Source of the DNA: WLXB01 sp040221475
Lineage (GTDB): Bacteria; Pseudomonadota; Alphaproteobacteria; Rhodospirillales; Rhodospirillaceae
NCBI GenBank assembly: GCA_040221475.1
Contig: JAVKEJ010000058.1
Location: forward strand, 496,001 to 560,000
DNA: 64,000 nt
Direction of reading: 5' to 3'
Part shown: positions 53,538 to 62,160 of the stretch, in pieces
Layout: the number at the start of each line of letters is the position of its first letter
How positions within the stretch are numbered: position 1 is the first letter of the stretch
Program-made: the position numbers and the translations under genes
Notes under the pieces: model-generated
Database searches by the model: none
What the model saw: only the letters and a program-made list of their open reading frames with translations
What the model was told of the DNA's origin: nothing

Positions 53538-55007
53538 ATGTCTTTTACTTTGGTTATTGTCGGACGCCCCAATGTGGGTAAGTCCACACTTTTTAACCGG
53601 CTGGTTGGCCGCCGCTTGGCGTTAGTGCATGACCGGCCTGGTGTGACTCGAGACCGGCGTGAGGGCGAAGGTCATTTGGCCGACTTGACGTTTCGCGTCG
53701 TCGACACCGCTGGTTTAGAAGACAGTGAAAGCGGTACATTGGAAGGCCGTATGCGCGAACAGACCGAGCGTGCCGTGGCAGAAGCGGATGTGGCCTTGAT
53801 GGTGATTGATGCCCGCGTTGGTGTCACGCCAATTGATGAATATTTCGCCGATCTGTTGCGGCGCAGTTCTACGCCGATCATTCTGGCAGCGAATAAATGC
53901 GAGGGTAATGCGGCGCAAGCCGGGCTGTTTGAGGCATTTTCTCTCGGTCTCGGTGATCCCATCGCTTTATCGGCTGAACATGGCCAGGGCCTGGATGAGC
54001 TGTTTGAGGCGCTGCTGCCATTTGAAAAAGAAACGCCGAAAGAGGAACAATTGGTCGCCTCAGAACATCGGGGCCAGGGTTCTGAGGCGGATCACGGCGC
54101 ACCCGGTGACGATATGTCACAGGTTGACGACGACAGCTTTGATGACGATCTGATTGATCTTGAAGACGGCGAGACCTTTGAGGAGGAAGACAAAGGCCGT
54201 CCTTTGCAGTTGGCTATTGTTGGGCGTCCGAACACGGGCAAATCGACGCTGGTTAACCGGCTGTTGGGCGAAGACCGTGTTCTGACCGGCCCTGAGCCCG
54301 GCGTGACTCGCGATGCCATTCCCATCGACTGGGACTACAATGGTCGTCCTGTTCGTCTGGTTGATACCGCGGGTCTGCGGCGCAAGGCGAAGGTTAGCGA
54401 CGTGGTTGAAAAACTCTCCGCGCTGGATACCTTGCGGGCCGTTGATCTTGCCGAAGTGGTTGTGTTGGTGCTGGATGCGGATGCCATTCTCGACAAACAA
54501 GATTTAACGATTGCATCGCGTGTGATTGAAGAAGGCCGGGCGCTGGTCATCGCGGTTAACAAATGGGATATCGCCTCCGATCGTCAGGGGTCTATTCTAA
54601 GATTGCGTGAAAAGCTGGAGCAATCTCTCACACAGGTGAAGGGGGTGCCTACAGTGACGTTGTCTGCTAAAACCGGTCACCGGGTTACAGATCTCATGGA
54701 GACTGTGTTCAAAGTCCACGCGACGTGGAACAAACGCATTCCGACGGCGGCCCTCAACAAATGGCTGGATGACACAACGCAACGCCATCCCCCACCGTTG
54801 TCCAAACAAAAAAGACGCATCCGTATTCGCTACATGACTCAGGTGAAGGCCCGGCCACCGACCTTTGTCATGTTCACCTCTCGTCCGGTTGATTTGCCGA
54901 GCAGTTATCACCGTTACTTAATGAATGACTTGCGAGAGACCTTTGATTTTGACGGTGTGCCCTTGCGCTTGTTTGTGCGCAAACCGGACAATCCCTACGA
55001 TCCATAA
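53538..55007 (+). CDS. der: Ribosome-assembly GTPase Der (EngA)
   Basis: The 489-residue protein has two successive G domains, GRPNVGKST...DTAGLED...NKCEG and GRPNTGKST...DTAGLRRK...NKWD, and a C-terminal KH-like domain ending LFVRKPDNPYDP. It acts in 50S subunit maturation. The linker between the G domains (about 175-220) is unusually acidic, with runs of D and E (DDDSFDDDLIDLEDGETFEEE region). It converges on the SDR gene with 41 bases between stops. Confidence 0.96.
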   Translation: MSFTLVIVGRPNVGKSTLFNRLVGRRLALVHDRPGVTRDRREGEGHLADLTFRVVDTAGLEDSESGTLEGRMREQTERAVAEADVALMVIDARVGVTPIDEYFADLLRRSSTPIILAANKCEGNAAQAGLFEAFSLGLGDPIALSAEHGQGLDELFEALLPFEKETPKEEQLVASEHRGQGSEADHGAPGDDMSQVDDDSFDDDLIDLEDGETFEEEDKGRPLQLAIVGRPNTGKSTLVNRLLGEDRVLTGPEPGVTRDAIPIDWDYNGRPVRLVDTAGLRRKAKVSDVVEKLSALDTLRAVDLAEVVVLVLDADAILDKQDLTIASRVIEEGRALVIAVNKWDIASDRQGSILRLREKLEQSLTQVKGVPTVTLSAKTGHRVTDLMETVFKVHATWNKRIPTAALNKWLDDTTQRHPPPLSKQKRRIRIRYMTQVKARPPTFVMFTSRPVDLPSSYHRYLMNDLRETFDFDGVPLRLFVRKPDNPYDP

Positions 55008-55048
55008 AACAACGCTCGTTGAAAGTGCGCTAAGCCTGCTGTGTGATT

Positions 55049-55786
55049 TTACCCGTTAAGGCTAATCCGCTGTCCTGTTTTTTCCTGTGCTGGGTCGGCC
55101 AGATCAACAAAGCTGTCTGTAATATCTTCGGGTTTCTTGAGTTTAGCTTGGTCTTCCCCAGGAAAGGCTTTGAGCCTGAGGGCCGTTGCCATCGGGCCAG
55201 GGTCGATCAGATTGGCGCGGATAGACGATTCACTCATCTCCGCCGCATAAATTTTAACCATCTGCTCCAGCGCGGCTTTCGATGCGCCGTATGCACCCCA
55301 AAAGGGGAGCGGCAGCGCGCCCGGACTACAGGTGACAAAGATCGCGCGTCCGGCATCAGATTGACGCAGCAAGGGATCAACCGATCGCAGCAAGCGCCAA
55401 TTCGCTGTCATGTTTAAGGCGAACACCTGGTCCCAGATTTTTGGCGGTATATGTCCGACCGGGGAGAGTTGCCCCAAGGTCGCCGCGGCACCGACCACGA
55501 TGTCGAGTTTTTTGTAACGCTCAAACAGGGCCAAACCCACCTGGTCGATGGTTTCGAATTTGGTCAGGTCCTCATCCACCAACACAGCAGATTGGCCCGT
55601 CGCGGCTTTAATCTCGTCGTCTAAGGTGAGAAGTTTTTTCTTGCTGCGGGCGATGGCAATGATGGTTGCGCCTTCGTCGGCAAACCGTTTTGCAACTGCG
55701 CGGCCAACACCTTGAGAGGCCCCTGTGACAAGGGCAATACGTCCGGCCAGGCGTCCGGTTTTACTGTCAGCGCCCGTGACGCTCAT
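55049..55786 (-). CDS. Short-chain dehydrogenase/reductase
   Basis: The 245-residue SDR has the cofactor motif VTGASQGVGRAVA, the NAG-equivalent strand VVGAAATLG and the catalytic YGASK, with the serine in the preceding TCSPG stretch. It is cytoplasmic and probably NADP-linked. It is the last gene of the minus-strand operon, six bases after purF. The substrate is unknown; a similar SDR follows purF in other alphaproteobacteria. Confidence 0.9.
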   Translation of the reverse strand: MSVTGADSKTGRLAGRIALVTGASQGVGRAVAKRFADEGATIIAIARSKKKLLTLDDEIKAATGQSAVLVDEDLTKFETIDQVGLALFERYKKLDIVVGAAATLGQLSPVGHIPPKIWDQVFALNMTANWRLLRSVDPLLRQSDAGRAIFVTCSPGALPLPFWGAYGASKAALEQMVKIYAAEMSESSIRANLIDPGPMATALRLKAFPGEDQAKLKKPEDITDSFVDLADPAQEKTGQRISLNG

Positions 55787-55791
55787 CAGTC

Positions 55792-57318
55792 TTACGCCCG
55801 GCCTTCTGTCAGGAGGGACAACTGATGCGGCAGGGCTTCTGCATTGAGGTCTGTCAGGGGGGATGGATAATCGCCGGTAAAGCAGGCATCGCAGTATTGC
55901 GGATTGTCCATGTTGCGTTTTGCTTCACCAACCGCGCGGTACAGACCATCGACCGAAATGAACGCAAGACTATCAACGCCCAGACGCTTGGCCATGCCAT
56001 CAACATCAAGCTGGGCGGCGAGCAATTGTTCCCGTTCCGGCGTGTCGATGCCGAAATAGCAGGGGTGAGCGGTCGGCGGTGATGAAATGCGCAAGTGCAC
56101 TTCGGTGGCACCAGCTTGGCGCACCATGTCGACGATTTTGGTGGAGGTTGTGCCACGCACGATGGAGTCATCGACGAGGACGACGCGTTTACCTTCAATC
56201 TGGGCCCGGTTGATGTTGTGTTTGCGCTTCACACCCAGGTGCCGGGTTTTATCGGTCGGTTGGATGAAGGTGCGTCCCACATAATGATTACGGATGATGC
56301 CGTATTCAAAAGGAACTTTAACCGCAGACGCATAGCCCAGCGCTGCGGGCACACCGGAGTCCGGTACAGGAACCACCACATCGCAGGGCACGTTGCTTTC
56401 TTTGGCCAGTTCTACGCCAATGCGTTTGCGGACTTCGTAAACGCTAGAGCCTTCGCATACGCTGTCGGGCCGGGCGAAATAAATAAATTCAAAGATGCAG
56501 AACCGTGGTTCCGATTTCGGGAAGGGCCGCACCGAACGCAGGCCGTCTTGATCAATAATGACCATCTCGCCGGGTTCAACGTCACGGATAAACTCAGCAC
56601 CGATGATGTCCAGGGCGCAGGTTTCAGAACATAGAATGTAAGCTTTATCCAATTTGCCGATCACCAGCGGGCGAACGCCCAAGGGGTCGCGCACACCGAA
56701 CATGGTTGTGTTCGACATGGCCACCATGGAGTAGGCCCCTTCAATCTGTCTGAGAGCGTCAATAATCCGTTCTTCGAGGGTCGCTTTACTGCTGATGGCG
56801 ATGAGGTGAATCACCACTTCTGTATCGGAGGTGGACTGGAAGATGCAGCCACGGCGCACAAGCTCCTGCCGGACAGTCAGGGCGTTGGTGAGGTTGCCAT
56901 TATGGCCAAGGGCGAAGCCGCCAAATTCTAAATCTGCAAATAAGGGCTGAACATTGCGCAGGATGGTCTCGCCGGTGGTGGAATAGCGATTGTGTCCCAG
57001 GGCCATGTTGCCTTTGAGGCGCGACATCACCCGCTCTGATTTGAAATTGTCAGAGACATGACCAAGCCCACGATGGCTGTGGAAGTGCTTCTGATCGAAA
57101 CTCACCAAACCAGCGGCTTCCTGACCACGGTGTTGTAGGGCATGGAGACCGAGCGCTGTATGGGAAGCGGCGTCTGCATCGCCGTATATGCCGAAGACCC
57201 CGCATTCCTCGTGCAAGGTATCGCCGTTGCCGTCTGCGTCTCGGATCTGATCCGATGCGTGCTCACGGCTGGTGGTGTGGAAGGGGTGTGTTGTCAGAGG
57301 TGGGTCAAAGGAGGTCAT
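55792..57318 (-). CDS. purF: Amidophosphoribosyltransferase
   Basis: The 508-residue enzyme makes phosphoribosylamine from PRPP and glutamine, the first step of purine synthesis. A propeptide of 38 residues precedes the N-terminal nucleophile in HEE-CGVFG (cysteine 39). The PRPP loop is VVLVDDSIVRGTT. Cysteines in FCIFEF, HPCYFGID and YCDACF fit the 4Fe-4S cluster ligands of the Bacillus-type enzyme. The start is three bases from the stop of cvpA. Confidence 0.96.
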   Translation of the reverse strand: MTSFDPPLTTHPFHTTSREHASDQIRDADGNGDTLHEECGVFGIYGDADAASHTALGLHALQHRGQEAAGLVSFDQKHFHSHRGLGHVSDNFKSERVMSRLKGNMALGHNRYSTTGETILRNVQPLFADLEFGGFALGHNGNLTNALTVRQELVRRGCIFQSTSDTEVVIHLIAISSKATLEERIIDALRQIEGAYSMVAMSNTTMFGVRDPLGVRPLVIGKLDKAYILCSETCALDIIGAEFIRDVEPGEMVIIDQDGLRSVRPFPKSEPRFCIFEFIYFARPDSVCEGSSVYEVRKRIGVELAKESNVPCDVVVPVPDSGVPAALGYASAVKVPFEYGIIRNHYVGRTFIQPTDKTRHLGVKRKHNINRAQIEGKRVVLVDDSIVRGTTSTKIVDMVRQAGATEVHLRISSPPTAHPCYFGIDTPEREQLLAAQLDVDGMAKRLGVDSLAFISVDGLYRAVGEAKRNMDNPQYCDACFTGDYPSPLTDLNAEALPHQLSLLTEGRA

Positions 57319-57321
57319 GCG

Positions 57322-58008
57322 CTATTGATCGTCCTGATTGGTTTGGAATAGGCGGTCCATCCCACTGCGTTGATCGTCTTCATAGGCGCCATCTGGTGTT
57401 TTTGGCGCATCTGGATCACTGCCAGGCGGTGGCTGAGTCAGTTTATCCAGGGTCTCTTTCAATTCGATCGCGTCCTTGGCGGTGTCTGACGCATCTTTAG
57501 CAGCATCTTCTGCAGCCATAAAGGCTTCAGGTGCGAGTCCAATCATGAAATCTGCCGTTGCTTCAATGACCGGTACTGTTTTGGCGTTGTTTACCCAGGT
57601 GGGGCGCTCCTCACCCGCAATAACCCAATCTAATATGAGTAAACCCAGGGCAAAAACGATGACGCCACGTAACAACCCGAAGATAAACCCGAGCGAGCGG
57701 TCGAGGTTGTTGAGCGCGCTGGCCTGGATTGATTTTGACAACATTTTTGTCAGAATCGAAAGCACCACCAGGACGGTCAGAAAAATAACAACACTCGTCG
57801 CGCCATCTGCAATGAGGGTGTTGGGGATGATGTCGCGGGCAATATGCCGGAGTTCGGGCACACCATAAATCACCGCAAACACGGCCCCAATCCACCCAGC
57901 AACCGATAGTACTTCGTGGACAAAGCCGCGCATGAACGCCAGCAGGCCCGACAGCAGCACGACAACGACAACCGCCAGGTCCAGCCCGTTTATGGGAAAC
58001 CCGTCCAT
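57322..58008 (-). CDS. cvpA: CvpA-family membrane protein
   Basis: The 228-residue protein has four membrane helices in the first 160 residues (LDLAVVVVVLLSGLLAFMRGFVHE is the first, with the conserved R-G-F) and a hydrophilic C-terminal tail. CvpA affects colicin V production and envelope stress tolerance; its molecular role is unsettled. The cvpA-purF arrangement is conserved in proteobacteria. Confidence 0.92.
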   Translation of the reverse strand: MDGFPINGLDLAVVVVVLLSGLLAFMRGFVHEVLSVAGWIGAVFAVIYGVPELRHIARDIIPNTLIADGATSVVIFLTVLVVLSILTKMLSKSIQASALNNLDRSLGFIFGLLRGVIVFALGLLILDWVIAGEERPTWVNNAKTVPVIEATADFMIGLAPEAFMAAEDAAKDASDTAKDAIELKETLDKLTQPPPGSDPDAPKTPDGAYEDDQRSGMDRLFQTNQDDQ

Positions 58009-58034
58009 TTAGTGTTGTGTTCCAAATGTTGGCG

Positions 58035-59408
58035 TCATGATGAAAATTTTTCGACCAAGTCTTGAACGTGCCCCAGCGATGTCAGCGTGACACCGTTTGG
58101 CGTGTCCATATTTGATTTGCGACGTCCTGCGTTTTTGGGCATCCATGCGTCGGTGAACCCTAGCTTTGCTGCTTCCCGCAGGCGTTGATCCATTTGGGTG
58201 ACCGCCCGGAGCTCCCCGGACAGTCCAATTTCGCCGAACACAACCGCCCCTGGCGGCACCGGGGCATCCCGCAAAGAGGACACCAGTGCCGCAGCGACAG
58301 CCGCATCAGCCGCCGGTTCAGAAATCCTTAAGCCGCCGGCCACGTTCAAATAAATGTCATGCCCGCTAAGTGCAAGGCCGCATCTTGCTTCGAGGACGGC
58401 GGCAATCATCGAGAGGCGGCTGGAATCCCATCCAACGACTGTGCGCCGGGCGGTGCCAAGGCTGGTGGGGGCCACCAGGGCCTGGATTTCAACCAGCATG
58501 GGGCGGGAGCCTTCGAGACCTGCGAACACACAACTGCCCGAGACATTGCCACGCCGCTCGGCCAGGAATAACGCCGAAGGGTTCGGCACTTCGGCCAGAC
58601 CTGCATTTGCCATTTCAAACACGCCAATTTCATCAGTCGCGCCAAAGCGGTTCTTGACCGCGCGCAGAATACGGAAATGATGACCGCGCTCGCCTTCGAA
58701 ATACAGCACCGTATCGACCATATGCTCCAGCACGCGTGGTCCGGCCAGGGTGCCTTCTTTGGTGACGTGCCCCACGAGAAACAACGTAAAGCCCCGTTTT
58801 TTGGCAATCCGGATCAATTCGTGGGAACAGGTGCGGACCTGGGTCACGGTGCCCGGTGCAGAATCAATCGCATCTGTATACATGGTCTGGATGGAATCGA
58901 TGACCACCAAGTCAGCTGCATCTTTGGTGTCGAGGGTGGCGGCAATATCGCGGACATTGGTGGCGGCGGCCAACTCAACGGGGGTGTTTTCCAGCCCGAG
59001 ACGTGCAGCTCTTAAGCGCACTTGGTCAACCGCTTCTTCGCCGGTGATGTAGAGACACCTTGCATTGGCCGCCAAAGCGCCACAGGCTTGCAGCAGCAGG
59101 GTTGATTTGCCGATGCCCGGATCGCCGCCGACCAGGACCGCCGATCCTGCGACCAAGCCACCGCCACAGACGCGGTCGAGTTCGGCAATGCCGGTGTGCA
59201 GGCGCGGCGGTGCGGCGGTTTCGCCTTTGAGGGGGACAAAGGAAATCGCGCGCCCGCCTTTGCCACCACTAACGCCTTTCGGCAGGGTGGCGGACCCGGC
59301 TTCTTCGACCAGGGTGTTCCATTCGTTACAGGCTTCGCATTTTCCGGCCCATTTCGGGAAGTGTGCGCCGCAGGACTGACAGACGAATTCTGCTTTTGAT
59401 TTTGCCAT
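58035..59408 (-). CDS. radA: DNA repair protein RadA
   Basis: The 457-residue protein has an N-terminal zinc finger (CQSCG...CEACN), a RecA-like ATPase with Walker A GDPGIGKST, the RadA-specific KNRFG motif (AVKNRFGATDEIG) and a C-terminal Lon-protease-like domain (about 340-457). It promotes branch migration in recombination. It lies 18 bases after mlaF and 26 bases before cvpA in the operon. Confidence 0.96.
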   Translation of the reverse strand: MAKSKAEFVCQSCGAHFPKWAGKCEACNEWNTLVEEAGSATLPKGVSGGKGGRAISFVPLKGETAAPPRLHTGIAELDRVCGGGLVAGSAVLVGGDPGIGKSTLLLQACGALAANARCLYITGEEAVDQVRLRAARLGLENTPVELAAATNVRDIAATLDTKDAADLVVIDSIQTMYTDAIDSAPGTVTQVRTCSHELIRIAKKRGFTLFLVGHVTKEGTLAGPRVLEHMVDTVLYFEGERGHHFRILRAVKNRFGATDEIGVFEMANAGLAEVPNPSALFLAERRGNVSGSCVFAGLEGSRPMLVEIQALVAPTSLGTARRTVVGWDSSRLSMIAAVLEARCGLALSGHDIYLNVAGGLRISEPAADAAVAAALVSSLRDAPVPPGAVVFGEIGLSGELRAVTQMDQRLREAAKLGFTDAWMPKNAGRRKSNMDTPNGVTLTSLGHVQDLVEKFSS

Positions 59409-59426
59409 TGATGCTGTTATCGGCGC

Positions 59427-60200
59427 CTACCGGCGAAGCTCCATCTGAATCGGCCCCTCGGCGCGGCCATGAACGAACTGGTCAACATAATCGTTACCCG
59501 AGTTATCAACATCAGCGGCTGGTCCGACCCAGATCAGTTTGCCGTGATAGAGCATGGCGATGCGGTCGGCGATTTTCCGGGCTGAGGCCATGTCATGGGT
59601 GATTGATATGGCGGTAATGCCTTGGTCTTTCACACAGGTCAAAATGAGATCGTTAATGACGTCGGCCATAATCGGATCGAGGCCGGTTGTGGGTTCGTCA
59701 AAGAACACGATCTCAGGAGAACTGGCAATGGCGCGGGCCAAGCCGACACGTTTTTGCATGCCGCCGGACAGTTCTGCAGGTGACAATGCGCCCACGTCCT
59801 CGGACAGCCCAACTTTTGTAAGGGACTCAAGCGCGTGTTCCTTGGCATCGGCCCGACTCAAATGCCGCCCTTGAATCAGACCGAAGGCGACATTTTCCCA
59901 GACCGGCAGGCTGTCAAACAAGGCGCCGCCCTGAAACAACATGCCGAATTTTTCATTGGTTTCATCCCGGTCGTTGGCGGCGATCTTGGTGACATCTGTG
60001 CCATCGACTTCAATGGTGCCGGAGTCGGCGAGCATGAGCCCGATGATACATTTCAGCAGAACAGACTTGCCGGTGCCCGAACCGCCAATGATCACAATGG
60101 ACTCGCCCTGTGCCACATCGAGATTTACCCCGGTCAGAATTTTTTTAGGGCCAAAGCTCTTGCACACATCAGCAAGGTGAATTTTGGGCGGTTGGCTCAT
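59427..60200 (-). CDS. mlaF: Phospholipid ABC transporter ATPase MlaF
   Basis: The 257-residue ATPase has Walker A GGSGTGKS, signature LSGGMQKR and Walker B IVFFDEPTTGLDP, all close to the MlaF/Ttg2A group. It works with MlaE to move phospholipids between inner and outer membranes. It overlaps mlaE by four bases. The usual mlaD gene is not next to it. Confidence 0.93.
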   Translation of the reverse strand: MSQPPKIHLADVCKSFGPKKILTGVNLDVAQGESIVIIGGSGTGKSVLLKCIIGLMLADSGTIEVDGTDVTKIAANDRDETNEKFGMLFQGGALFDSLPVWENVAFGLIQGRHLSRADAKEHALESLTKVGLSEDVGALSPAELSGGMQKRVGLARAIASSPEIVFFDEPTTGLDPIMADVINDLILTCVKDQGITAISITHDMASARKIADRIAMLYHGKLIWVGPAADVDNSGNDYVDQFVHGRAEGPIQMELRR

Positions 60201-60970
60201 ACGGCGAAGAACAATTCGGTAATGATGTAATTAAAGATCAGGATCAGAATTGAGGACGACACAACCGCATTGGTGGTGGCACTGCCGACACCTTGTGCGC
60301 CGCCTTTTGAATGAAAGCCGTTGTAGCAGCCCATCAGCGTAATGATGAAGCCGAAAGCGGCGGCTTTGACCAAGCCTGAAATCACATCCAGAGGTTCTAA
60401 AAAATCTATTGTATTGGAGATGTAAACGTTCGGGTTAAAGCCGAGCTTAAAGACGCCGACGAGGTATCCGCCAAAGACACCAATGATATCGGCAATCAAG
60501 ACTAACAGCGGCAGCATCAATACACCCGCGATTAAACGTGGCGCGATGAGATATTTATAAGGGTTGGTGGACAGTGTGGTCAGAGCATCCACTTGCTCTG
60601 TTACCCGCATGGTGCCGATTTCGGCCGCCATGGATGCGCCAATGCGCCCCGCCACCATCAGGCTGGCAAGGACCGGTCCCAGTTCGCGGGTCATGGACAG
60701 CACGACAACGTTGGCGACTGCGCTTTCTGCATTGAAGCGCGCAAAGCCGGTGTAGCTTTGCAGCGCTAAAACCATGCCGGAGAAAATCGCGGTCAGGCCG
60801 ACGACGGGCAGGGAGTAATAGCCAATGTCGATCATTTGCCGCCCGATCAAGCGGGGGTAAATGGGGGGGCGGACACAGTGAGAGAGGGAGGTCAGCGTAA
60901 AGAGGGTCAAGCGGCCAATTTGTGCGACGAAGCGCAAGACCACGCGACCGATCACGGCGAGGAAATTCAC
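60197..60970 (-). CDS. mlaE: Phospholipid ABC transporter permease MlaE
   Basis: The 257-residue permease has the MlaE/Ttg2B pattern: LTAIFSGMVLALQSYTGFARF, LTRELGPVLASLMVAGRIGAS (read here as MTRELGPVLA), AAEIGTMRVTEQVDAL and the final GVGSATTNAVV. It overlaps both alr and mlaF by four bases, so translation is coupled through the three genes. Confidence 0.94.
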   Translation of the reverse strand: MNFLAVIGRVVLRFVAQIGRLTLFTLTSLSHCVRPPIYPRLIGRQMIDIGYYSLPVVGLTAIFSGMVLALQSYTGFARFNAESAVANVVVLSMTRELGPVLASLMVAGRIGASMAAEIGTMRVTEQVDALTTLSTNPYKYLIAPRLIAGVLMLPLLVLIADIIGVFGGYLVGVFKLGFNPNVYISNTIDFLEPLDVISGLVKAAAFGFIITLMGCYNGFHSKGGAQGVGSATTNAVVSSSILILIFNYIITELFFAV

Positions 60971-62154
60971 GATGTCAGCCCAGGAACGTTGGCCGGAAGA
61001 TATCGGCGGGCATAGCGCTGGCCCAGACTGGTGAGGATCTCGTAACCGATGGTGCCGGCTTCTTCGGCCAAGTCATCGACTGTGTGCGCGTGAAAGAGAA
61101 CGTCAATCATCGCACCGACCCGGGCGCTGGAGTCTGGGACGTTGGTGATGTCGAAGGTCAGGAGATCCATGGAAACTGTGCCAGCCACTTTAATTGGGAT
61201 GCCATCTAACGTTGCGGTTCCGGTGTTGCTCAGTGAACGCAAAACGCCATCGGCATAACCTATTGAAACTGTGGCCAATTTTGTTCCATCAGCGGCCTTG
61301 AAGGTGGCACCGTATCCAACGGTCTGGGTGCTGTCAACGCGCCGGAGCTGGAGGATTCTGGCCTGCAAGCGAACCACCGGCAGCATGGGGTTGGCCCCAC
61401 CTGGGTGCGGGTTGATGCCATAGAGTGCGGCTCCGGGCCTCAGGTAGTCGTAGTGCCAGGCTTCTCCTAAAAAGAGACCCGCGCTGTTGCTCAAAGAGGC
61501 TTTGGCGTCAGGATACTTGGTGCGGAACGCGCTTAAGGTGCTGGTGAAGCGTTCCAACTGCATTTTATTGTAGGGGTGCCCAGGTGTGCTGGCGCAGGCG
61601 AGATGGCTCATCAGCGCAAGCGGTGTCAGGCCCTGTAAGGCATCCGCGTCATTCAGATGGTCTGTGAACTCCCGCTCACTGAGGCCGAGCCGGTTCATGC
61701 CTGTGTCAACCTGAACAATGGTTTCTTGAAGGACATCCGCATTCGTCGCAAAGGTGCGCCAGGACGAAATTTGTTCTGGTGTGCTGAGAACGGGGATCAA
61801 GCCGTGTCGAAACACCTCGGGTTCCAGACCAGGATTCACGCCATGCATGACCACGATGCGCGGGCCGCTTCCCAACACTTTTCGGACTTCTATGCCTTCG
61901 TTGAGGTGCGCCACATAGAAGGTCTTACATCCTGCGCCCGCCAAAGCTGCGGCCACATTGCCAGCGCCTAATCCGTAAGCATCGGCTTTAATCACCGCGC
62001 CACAGTCTGCGTTTGGTTTAAGTTTGCGTTTTAGGAGCCGCCAGTTTTCGCAGATTGCCGCGAGGTCAATGGTGAGAACCGCACCCGCCCGCTCGACCGA
62101 GACCGGTATTGGAGATGGCGTCGCAGGACCGGGTGACACAAAATTGGTAGACAC
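60967..62154 (-). CDS. alr: Alanine racemase
   Basis: The 395-residue PLP enzyme interconverts L- and D-alanine for peptidoglycan. The PLP lysine is in VIKADAYGLGAG and the second catalytic base, tyrosine, in VGYGATFKA. The C-terminal beta domain ends with IGYEILTSLGQRYARRY. It lies six bases after dnaB, an arrangement common in alphaproteobacteria. Confidence 0.96.
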   Translation of the reverse strand: MSTNFVSPGPATPSPIPVSVERAGAVLTIDLAAICENWRLLKRKLKPNADCGAVIKADAYGLGAGNVAAALAGAGCKTFYVAHLNEGIEVRKVLGSGPRIVVMHGVNPGLEPEVFRHGLIPVLSTPEQISSWRTFATNADVLQETIVQVDTGMNRLGLSEREFTDHLNDADALQGLTPLALMSHLACASTPGHPYNKMQLERFTSTLSAFRTKYPDAKASLSNSAGLFLGEAWHYDYLRPGAALYGINPHPGGANPMLPVVRLQARILQLRRVDSTQTVGYGATFKAADGTKLATVSIGYADGVLRSLSNTGTATLDGIPIKVAGTVSMDLLTFDITNVPDSSARVGAMIDVLFHAHTVDDLAEEAGTIGYEILTSLGQRYARRYLPANVPGLTS

Positions 62155-62160
62155 GGGGCG

